A stretch of 64,000 bases of DNA, taken from positions 434,001 through 498,000 of the forward strand of contig NZ_BDCI01000017.1 of assembly GCF_001613425.1 (NCBI RefSeq), in the 5' to 3' direction. Shown in pieces: positions 58,210-64,000 of this stretch. Made by a program: the position numbers and the translations under genes. This DNA is from Nocardia vulneris. GTDB lineage: Bacteria; Actinomycetota; Actinomycetes; Mycobacteriales; Mycobacteriaceae. A model generated the notes under the pieces. It had not been told where the DNA came from, did not search any database, and worked only from the letters and a program-made list of their open reading frames with translations. Each line of letters begins with the position of its first letter. Within the stretch, counting starts at the first letter, position 1.

Positions 58210-58465
58210 TTAGGCTCCAGGAGGAGATTCGATGGCAGACAAGTGATCACGCGGGAGAAGGCTACATCGCATTTCCGGACGACGCACCGTTGCCAGCGAA
58301 AAGTGTCGATTTGCCGGGTGAATGCGGCGTGCCGCGACACGGTTTTCGCCGGTGCCCGTACCAGACTGAACGGTTCACGATGACCGTGTCGCGGGCACGA
58401 CGCGCCGAAACGCCCGATGTTCGCTACGGGGTTTCTGGGCCGCGCGGACGCGGCCGGGCAAAGCC
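58210..58465. other. 256-base gap, nothing recognised
   Basis: Between the DUF2637-like gene and the thiolase. No gene on either strand has good support. It probably holds the promoter of the DUF2637-like gene at its left end and the end of the catabolic operon at its right end; I see no clear terminator hairpin. Confidence 0.4.
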
Positions 58466-59707
58466 TCACTCGTTCGGGCGCGTCGCGGCCTCGACCACGA
58501 AACTCGCTGCGGTCGTGGCGCTCCCGCCGATGTTGAGGGTGGCGAATCGACGCGCGTCCGGCACTTGATAATCTCCTGCCTGCCCGGTCACCTGCTTGTA
58601 CGCGTCGAGCACCATACGCACCCCGGTCGCCCCCACGGGATGGCCACCCCCGATCAATCCGCCACCCGGGTTGACAGCAAGCCTGCCGTTTCGCCCGATT
58701 TCGCCCGTTTCCACCGCTTTCCAGCTCTCCCCGGGCCCCGTGATACCGAGATGATCGATCGCCATGTACTCCGACATGGCGAAGCAGTCGTGTACCTCGA
58801 CGCCGTCCACGGCGTCGATCGCGGGCAAGCCGGCGCGGCCCAGCGCGTCCAGGACGGTCGCGCGCACATGCGGGAAGACATAGGGGTCGTCCGCCGCGAC
58901 CCGCAGTTTCCCCGCCAGCGACAGCCCGGCCGTGCGATGCCCCCAGCCGCTGATCACCGCGCGGCGTTCCGGCCGTAACTCGGTGCGCCGCGCCAGGAAT
59001 CGGTCCGACACCACGACGACGGCCGCGGCTCCGTCGGTCATCTGGCTGCAATCCTGGCGGCGCAACCGGCCCGCCACCCGCGGGTTCGCGGTGTCGTCGG
59101 CGGCGAAGCTGTCCCGGGAGTAGGTCCAGTTCCTGGTCTGCGCGGCCGGGTTGGCGCGGGCATTGGTGATGTTGAGTTCGCTGATCGCGCGCAGATGCGC
59201 GTCGTCGAGGCCGTAGCGGCGGTCGTATTCGTCGGCGAGGGCGGCAAACATGGTCGGCCACACGAACTTCACGTCCGGCGCCTCGTGTCCCACCCAGGCC
59301 GCGGCCCCCAGGTAACCCGCCGCCTGCTCCCCCGGCACGGTCTTCTCCAGCTCGGCGCCGAGCACCAGCGCGCAGTCGTAGCGGCCCGCCGCCAGGTCTG
59401 CCATCGCGGCCAGCAGCGCCATACTGCCCGAGGCACAGGCGGCTTCGTGCCTGCTCGCCGGTACCCCCCACAGCTCGGGGCAGACGGTGGCGGGCATGGC
59501 GCCGAGCTGCCCCTGCCCGGTGAACAACTGCCCGAAGGCATTACCGACGTGGATCACCTCGATCTCGTCCGGTGCCACGCCGGTGGCCTCGAAGGTCGGG
59601 GCGAGCACGGCCGCGACGAGCGCGTCGAAGCCGAGGCCGGACCGATGCCAGTTGACCGCGAAATCGGTCTGGCTGCCGCCGAGTAGGTGAATGGTGCTGG
59701 TGGACAT
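58466..59707 (-). CDS. Thiolase, SCP2/acetyl-CoA acetyltransferase-like
   Basis: A 413-residue thiolase of the SCP-x type. The nucleophile is Cys in RHEAACASGSMAL, GVEVHDCFAMSEYMA gives the central block and GGGLIGGGHPVGATG the active-site His. SCP-x thiolases act on branched or ring-derived acyl-CoA, and in Mycobacteriales often in sterol or terpenoid breakdown. It is the last gene of the minus-strand catabolic operon, 47 bases after the ligase. Confidence 0.9.
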   Translation of the reverse strand: MSTSTIHLLGGSQTDFAVNWHRSGLGFDALVAAVLAPTFEATGVAPDEIEVIHVGNAFGQLFTGQGQLGAMPATVCPELWGVPASRHEAACASGSMALLAAMADLAAGRYDCALVLGAELEKTVPGEQAAGYLGAAAWVGHEAPDVKFVWPTMFAALADEYDRRYGLDDAHLRAISELNITNARANPAAQTRNWTYSRDSFAADDTANPRVAGRLRRQDCSQMTDGAAAVVVVSDRFLARRTELRPERRAVISGWGHRTAGLSLAGKLRVAADDPYVFPHVRATVLDALGRAGLPAIDAVDGVEVHDCFAMSEYMAIDHLGITGPGESWKAVETGEIGRNGRLAVNPGGGLIGGGHPVGATGVRMVLDAYKQVTGQAGDYQVPDARRFATLNIGGSATTAASFVVEAATRPNE

Positions 59708-59754
59708 GAGTACTCCGGTCTCTCGTGCGGGTCTCGGGTGCGGCGGGCACCCGG

Positions 59755-61494
59755 TCAGGTCTCGACGCCGTTGCCCCGCAGCGTTTCTCGCAGCTCGCGC
59801 CGCAGCAGCTTGCCGACCGGGTTGCGCGGCAGCGCCTCGACCAGCTCCAGCCGCTCGGGCAGCTTGAACGAGGCCACCTCGCGCTCGCGCAGCTGCTCGA
59901 CCAGCTCGGCCAGCGTGACCGTGGTACCGGGCGCCGGAACCACGAAGACGCAGCACTTCTCGCCGAGTACCGCGTCGGGGTAGCCGACGACCGCGACATC
60001 GGCGACGGCCGGGTGATCGGCCAGCAGGCCCTCGATCTCGGCGGGCGCGATGTTCATTCCGCCGCGGATGATGATCTCCTTGATCCGGTCCACGAACCGC
60101 AGATACCGGCCGTCGACGCCGCACAGCTCGAAGACGTCTCCGCTGCACAGGAATCCGTCCGCGTCGAACGGCTCGCTCGTCGCGGTGCCGGGCAGGTAGC
60201 CGCCGAACACCGCGGGCCCGGCCAGCCGCAGTTCCCCGGTGCCGCCGATGGCGGTCACCGCGGCGCCGGTACCGACCTCGACGAGTTTCACCGTCGTGCT
60301 CCGCGCGAGCCGGGTGGCCCAGCGCACGCCGGGCGCGCCGTAATGCGGCAGATGCTGTGCGCGAGTGAGCGGATCGGGGATGTCCACGGGCGCGCCCAGC
60401 AAACAGACGCCCTCGTTGGAGCCGAAGAAATTCAGCACCTCGATGCCGAGGTCGTCCTGCCAGCCGCGGACCACGCTCGGCGGCAACGGTGCGCCGCCCG
60501 AGCCGACCCGCTGCAACGAGCTGAGGTCGGCGGACGCGCGCAGGCTCTCGTTGTGCAGCAGCATCGTCAGCAACGCGGGCGGCATGCTGGTGTGCGTCAC
60601 CCGATGCCGCGCGATCTGAGCGAGGAACACGGGCAAGTCCAGTGGCTGATGCTGCACCAGGTGCCCGCCGACGAGCAGCCACGGCAGGAACGCCGCCGCG
60701 AAACCGGCCATGTTGACCATCGGAAAGGGGTTGAGCAGCACCGATTCCGGGGTGAGGCACAGCCCGTCCTGCACGCCCCACGCCATGGCGAGCCAGTCGC
60801 CGTGACAGCGCGGCACCCCCTTCGGCGCGGCCTCGGTGCCACTGGTCCAGCAGACGGTGACCCGATCGTTGACCGAGACCGTCAGCCCGCGCTCATAGAA
60901 CCGCAGCCGTTCGCGGTCCGCCGCGGCCACCGGGCCGTCCAGCGGGATCGCCCCGTCCGGTACGCCGGGGCCGAAGGCGAACACGGTGTTCGCCACTTCC
61001 AGTGCGTCCCCGGCCAGTTCGCGACCGGACAACGTGCCCACCGTGATCACCGCGGTGGCGCCGGATGCGGCGACGATGCCGGACAGCTCGTGGCGGCGGA
61101 ACGAGGCGGGCATCGGTGTCGCGATCGCGCCGAGGCGCCACAGCGCGAAATACGTGGCGGTCAACGCGATCGAATTCGGGAGTTGCACCGCCACGGTGTC
61201 GCCCTGCCGAATCCCGTTGCGGTACAGCAGTGCCGCCAGATCGGCGCTGTGCTCGTCCATTGCGCGCCACGCGAGGGTGCGCGGCGCCGCGCCGGTCAGC
61301 GCCGCGAGGTTGGCCGGATCGGAGATCGCCGGCGCCTCCGGTGCCGCCTGGACCCGCTGCCGGAGCAGGTCGGGCAGTGTTTCCGGCTGCCACCAACCCC
61401 GGGCCAGATACTCGCGGACCGTATCCGCGGGATGACAGGTGGGCACCTGCGTGCGGGCGCCGGTATCGGTTGCGGTGGTGGACGACTCGGACAT
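59755..61494 (-). CDS. Acyl-CoA synthetase (AMP-forming)
   Basis: A 579-residue ANL-family ligase that activates a carboxylic acid to its CoA ester through an acyl-AMP. The P-loop-like motif is TVCWTSGTEAAPKGV, the A5 block is VLNFFGSNEGVC, the A8 hinge is RYLRFVDRIKEIIIRGGMNIAP and the A10 lysine is in NPVGKLLRRELR. ATG 61494 has AAGGA eight bases upstream; the frame beyond lies over the second thiolase. It links the LLM oxidoreductase and thiolases into an acid-degradation route. Confidence 0.92.
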   Translation of the reverse strand: MSESSTTATDTGARTQVPTCHPADTVREYLARGWWQPETLPDLLRQRVQAAPEAPAISDPANLAALTGAAPRTLAWRAMDEHSADLAALLYRNGIRQGDTVAVQLPNSIALTATYFALWRLGAIATPMPASFRRHELSGIVAASGATAVITVGTLSGRELAGDALEVANTVFAFGPGVPDGAIPLDGPVAAADRERLRFYERGLTVSVNDRVTVCWTSGTEAAPKGVPRCHGDWLAMAWGVQDGLCLTPESVLLNPFPMVNMAGFAAAFLPWLLVGGHLVQHQPLDLPVFLAQIARHRVTHTSMPPALLTMLLHNESLRASADLSSLQRVGSGGAPLPPSVVRGWQDDLGIEVLNFFGSNEGVCLLGAPVDIPDPLTRAQHLPHYGAPGVRWATRLARSTTVKLVEVGTGAAVTAIGGTGELRLAGPAVFGGYLPGTATSEPFDADGFLCSGDVFELCGVDGRYLRFVDRIKEIIIRGGMNIAPAEIEGLLADHPAVADVAVVGYPDAVLGEKCCVFVVPAPGTTVTLAELVEQLREREVASFKLPERLELVEALPRNPVGKLLRRELRETLRGNGVET

Positions 61495-61504
61495 GGGCGT
61501 TCCT

Positions 61505-62701
61505 TCAGCGGAGAAGCCGCAGCACCAGCGCGGAGCCGAGCCCCAGTGCGGCGGGAATGGCGACGAGTGCGTGTTCGCCACCCGTACGAGTGAGCGCGTC
61601 GAGCGCTTGGACGATCAGGTTGCCGCCCGTCGCGCCGAGCGGATGCCCGACCGCGAGGGCGCCACCGGCCGGATTGACCCGGGCCGGATCCACGCCTAGC
61701 TCCCGGGTGAGCAGAATCGGTGTGACAGCGAAGGATTCGCTGATCTCGAGCACGTCGAGATCAGCGGCGGCGAGCCCGGCCCGGTCGAGCGCCAGCCGGG
61801 CGGCGGTGCTCGGCGCGGTGAGCAGCGGCGAACGCACGGCCGTCTGCGCGCTGCCGACGATCTGGGCGCGCGGCGGGCTGCCGAGCCGTTGCTCCGCCCG
61901 CCTGCTGCCGAGGACCAGCGCGGACGCGCCGTCGGCCAGCTGCGGCGCGGTCGCGATCGTGTGCAGGCCGTCGGCCGGACGTGGCGCGCCGGGCAGGCGG
62001 CGCGCCACCCGCTGCCACGCCGGATCATCGCCGAACAGAGTGGGCAGTGCCGCGAAGGCCGCGGTACTCGCGTCGGCCCGCGCGCCCTCGTCGGCGGCGA
62101 GCAACACCGTCCCGCCTTTGCGTACCGGCACCACCGATCCGGAAGTTGTTGCGGCCGTCGCACGTTGATGCGACGACACCGCGTACTCGTCGAGTTCGGT
62201 GCGGGTGATGCCCGCGGCGGCCGCGGTGAGATCGGCCGAGACGCCGATCGTCACGAAGCCCGTGCGCTCCCCGAGGTCGGCATCGGTGGCGATGGCGGGC
62301 CGGTCCGTGAGCATCGGCACCCGGGACATCGATTCGACACCACCCGCGACGATGAGGTCCGCGTACCCGGCGGCCACGCGGGCGGCGGCCGTCTCGACCG
62401 CGTCCAGCCCGGAGCAGCACAGCCGCGACACCACCCCGCCGGGCACGCGGTCCGGCCAACCCGCCCACAGCGCGGCGGCCCGCGCGAGGTCGCCACCCTG
62501 CTCCCCCAGCACCGTGCTGATCCCGACCACGATGTCGTCCACGGAATCCGGTGGCAGCGAACGGCTTTCGAGTGCGCTCAACAGCTGACCGAACAGCTCA
62601 TAGGGCGGCACCTCCGCGAGCGTGCCCCCGCCTTTGCGCACCCGACCGCGCGGCAGGCGGACAGCGTCGTAAATATAAGCGCCGGACGGTGTGTCAGGCA
62701 T
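61505..62701 (-). CDS. Acetyl-CoA acyltransferase-like thiolase with altered C-terminal active site
   Basis: A 398-residue FadA-type thiolase. The nucleophile region SRLCCSGLDAVETA, GGVESMSRVPML, the central block EISESFAVTPILL and the active-site His in GHPLGATGGNL are present. The C-terminal acid/base cysteine, normally in a CIGGGQG motif, is replaced: the sequence there is VAIPAALGLGSAL. The enzyme may be slow, specialised or acting with another subunit. It starts inside the end of the LLM gene (eight-base overlap). Confidence 0.88.
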   Translation of the reverse strand: MPDTPSGAYIYDAVRLPRGRVRKGGGTLAEVPPYELFGQLLSALESRSLPPDSVDDIVVGISTVLGEQGGDLARAAALWAGWPDRVPGGVVSRLCCSGLDAVETAAARVAAGYADLIVAGGVESMSRVPMLTDRPAIATDADLGERTGFVTIGVSADLTAAAAGITRTELDEYAVSSHQRATAATTSGSVVPVRKGGTVLLAADEGARADASTAAFAALPTLFGDDPAWQRVARRLPGAPRPADGLHTIATAPQLADGASALVLGSRRAEQRLGSPPRAQIVGSAQTAVRSPLLTAPSTAARLALDRAGLAAADLDVLEISESFAVTPILLTRELGVDPARVNPAGGALAVGHPLGATGGNLIVQALDALTRTGGEHALVAIPAALGLGSALVLRLLR

Positions 62702-63686
62702 GGTCGATCCTTGCGAGGGTGGCCAGCGTGTGCTGGGCGGCGGGGTCTGCCGCCGACGTGGCGGGAACGATGACGATTTCGTCCGCGCCCGCGGCGCGAT
62801 AGGCGGCGACACGGTGGTGCAGTGCGGTCTCGTCGCCGAAGATGCCCACGGCGGCCGGTAATTCGTCCGGGACGGCCGCGAACACGTCGCGGGGGTGCGC
62901 ACCGGTGTGCGCGAGCCGGACCAGATCGCCGAAACCCGCTTCGGCGAACATCGCGTCGTAGCCGGGTGCGCGCAGGTAGCCCACGACACCGCGGCGGACG
63001 GTGGCGAGGATGTCCGCGGACGGATCCGCGGCGGCGGTGACCCACACCGAGATCGCCGGATCGGGCAGGCCCGCCCGGCGCGCGGCGGCCTGCACGGATT
63101 CGGCGCAGCGCGAGACCTGTTCCGGTGTCACGAGATTCAGTACGACCCGGTCGGCGGTGCGGGCCGCGGCGGCCAGTGCGCGGGGTCCGAAGGCGGCGAC
63201 GGTGATCGACGAGGACGGTGCGCCCAGGCGCAGCCGGTATCCCGACGTGCGCTCGACCGTGCCGGTGAAGTCGACCTTCTTTCCCGCGAGCAGGCCGCGC
63301 AGGATCTGCGCCGACTCCGCCAGATGCATTGCGGTGCCCCGTCTTTCCCGGCCGTGCCAGCCGCGCACCACGACAGTGCTGGAACTGCCGATGGCGACGT
63401 CGACCACACGGCCGGTGAGCGCGGCCACGCTCGCGACACCCATGGCGATCGTCGCGGGGGTGCGCACGTCGACGGCGAGCGGTCCGATGCACAGCGGCAT
63501 CCGGCCCGACGCACGGCCGATCGCGGTGGCCAGCGCGAACGCGTCGAACGTCGCCATCTCCCCGACCCACAACCGGTCGAAGCCGAGATGTTCGGCGGCC
63601 GCGGCGACGGCGAGTGCGTCCAGCGGATCCCGATCCTGCCAATACGGCAGGCTCACACTCAATTCCGGGCGATCAGGCGCGCTCAT
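62694..63686 (-). CDS. LLM-class F420-dependent oxidoreductase
   Basis: A 330-residue TIM-barrel oxidoreductase of the luciferase-like monooxygenase class. Visible blocks are LGFDRLWVGEMATFDAF, RMPLCIGPLAVDVRTPATIAMGVASVAALTGRVVDVAIG (landmark) and the C-terminal YRAAGADEIVIVPATS. Most Mycobacteriales members with this pattern use coenzyme F420. The start is ATG 63686. It lies 29 bases after the carotenoid-oxygenase-type gene and overlaps the thiolase, so all are one operon. The substrate is not known. Confidence 0.88.
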   Translation of the reverse strand: MSAPDRPELSVSLPYWQDRDPLDALAVAAAAEHLGFDRLWVGEMATFDAFALATAIGRASGRMPLCIGPLAVDVRTPATIAMGVASVAALTGRVVDVAIGSSSTVVVRGWHGRERRGTAMHLAESAQILRGLLAGKKVDFTGTVERTSGYRLRLGAPSSSITVAAFGPRALAAAARTADRVVLNLVTPEQVSRCAESVQAAARRAGLPDPAISVWVTAAADPSADILATVRRGVVGYLRAPGYDAMFAEAGFGDLVRLAHTGAHPRDVFAAVPDELPAAVGIFGDETALHHRVAAYRAAGADEIVIVPATSAADPAAQHTLATLARIDHA

Positions 63687-63715
63687 CGCCGCACCCGCCT
63701 CGGAGCGCACCGCGC

Positions 63716-64000
63716 TCACTCGACCGGCTGTGCGGCCGCACGCATACGCTCGCCACTGACCCATGTGGCATGGAAACCCAACGGCACCCGGACCGGCAGG
63801 CCCAGGCGGCACACCGGACCGGCGGCGAGATCGGCGGCGTGGTAGATCCATACCTCGGACAGCCGGGTATGGCTGTTGAACGCGAACATCGTCAGCCAGG
63901 CGTCGTCCTCGTCGACGGCGCCCGCCCGGGGCACCACGGTGAGTTCGCTGCCGAAGCACCCGTCGCCGAACGGCTGGGTCTGCTTGGCGCCGGTGCGTAC
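63716..64000 (-). CDS. Carotenoid oxygenase-type protein, C-terminal part (runs off window)
   Basis: Only the last 94 codons are in the window; the gene continues beyond base 64000. The visible part, with FGDGCFGSELTVVPRAG, EDDAWLTMFAFN, SEVWIYHAADLAAGPVCRL and LPVRVPLGFHATWV, matches the C-terminal end of the carotenoid cleavage oxygenase/RPE65 family, where GFHATW carries the last of the four iron-binding histidines. Such enzymes split carotenoids or stilbenes at a double bond. It is the first visible gene of the catabolic operon. Confidence 0.86.
   Translation of the reverse strand, partial: VRTGAKQTQPFGDGCFGSELTVVPRAGAVDEDDAWLTMFAFNSHTRLSEVWIYHAADLAAGPVCRLGLPVRVPLGFHATWVSGERMRAAAQPVE

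Noticed and set aside
59725-61593. 622-codon plus-strand open frame opposite the acyl-CoA ligase
   Set aside because: The minus strand encodes a complete ANL-family ligase; the plus-strand product has no recognisable fold.

Overview
This 64 kb window is dense, high-GC actinomycete DNA with little intergenic space. The organism is probably a Nocardia or a close Mycobacteriales relative. This rests on gene content: a GT87 mannosyltransferase of the lipomannan type, an F420-dependent LLM oxidoreductase, a mycothiol-type DinB protein, a geosmin synthase, a secreted Nocardia/Mycobacterium-type lipase and a TIGR00027-type methyltransferase. I saw no tRNA, rRNA, CRISPR array or insertion sequence. 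One gene (56.6-58.2 kb) resembles membrane proteins of actinomycete conjugative elements.

Layout. 0-1 kb: an MFS exporter (cut by the window edge) divergent from an XRE-cupin regulator, with a perfect double-palindrome operator between them. 1-9.1 kb: a LysR regulator divergent from a ThDP enzyme, 5-aminolevulinate synthase (ALAS), MFS transporter, class III aminotransferase and aldehyde dehydrogenase. Heme in actinomycetes is normally made by the C5 route. ALAS here would normally signal a C5N-type natural product, but the acyl-CoA ligase and amide synthase of that pathway are missing. 9.4-17.4 kb: a terpene operon made of a family 2B encapsulin shell (with cNMP-binding-like domain), prenyl diphosphate synthase, two-domain geosmin synthase, IspH, IspG and a second prenyl synthase. 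The last four junctions are very tight or overlapping.

17.4-23.4 kb: single genes for a DUF4239-like membrane protein, a repeat-rich exported protein, a beta-lactamase-fold hydrolase, a lipoprotein hydrolase and a GT87 mannosyltransferase. 23.7-27.4 kb: a P450 overlapping a sensor kinase and a degenerate kinase-like membrane protein, with no response regulator. 27.4-31.3 kb: four membrane or exported genes with FixH/YtkA-like domains and a Met/His-rich, probably copper-binding, segment. 31.4-35.6 kb: acetaldehyde-type dehydrogenase with its DUF779 partner and GAF regulator, then an SDR protein without the usual catalytic pair. 35.6-41.6 kb: a six-gene overlapping operon (epimerase, GT2, ATP-grasp, membrane protein, flippase-like, GNAT/FemAB-like), probably for a surface glycan.

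41.8-45.9 kb: tryptophan breakdown to anthranilate (kynA, kynU, a PaaX-like regulator, and a divergent formamidase with an N-terminal domain that looks like a decayed type II dehydroquinase). 46-49.3 kb: a berberine-bridge-type flavoprotein, a LuxR regulator and a GntR regulator. 49.4-52.3 kb: an MFS transporter with pxpB and pxpC but no pxpA. 52.5-56.6 kb: a secreted lipase, a methyltransferase, and a DinB protein divergent from a MerR regulator. 58.5-64 kb: a catabolic operon with a carotenoid-oxygenase-type protein (cut by the window edge), LLM oxidoreductase, two thiolases and an acyl-CoA ligase.

The best candidates for undescribed biology are the ALAS-ThDP-aminotransferase cluster, the encapsulin-geosmin-MEP operon, the dehydroquinase-like/formamidase fusion and the ATP-grasp glycan operon. 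All family assignments come from reading motifs; no database search was run.
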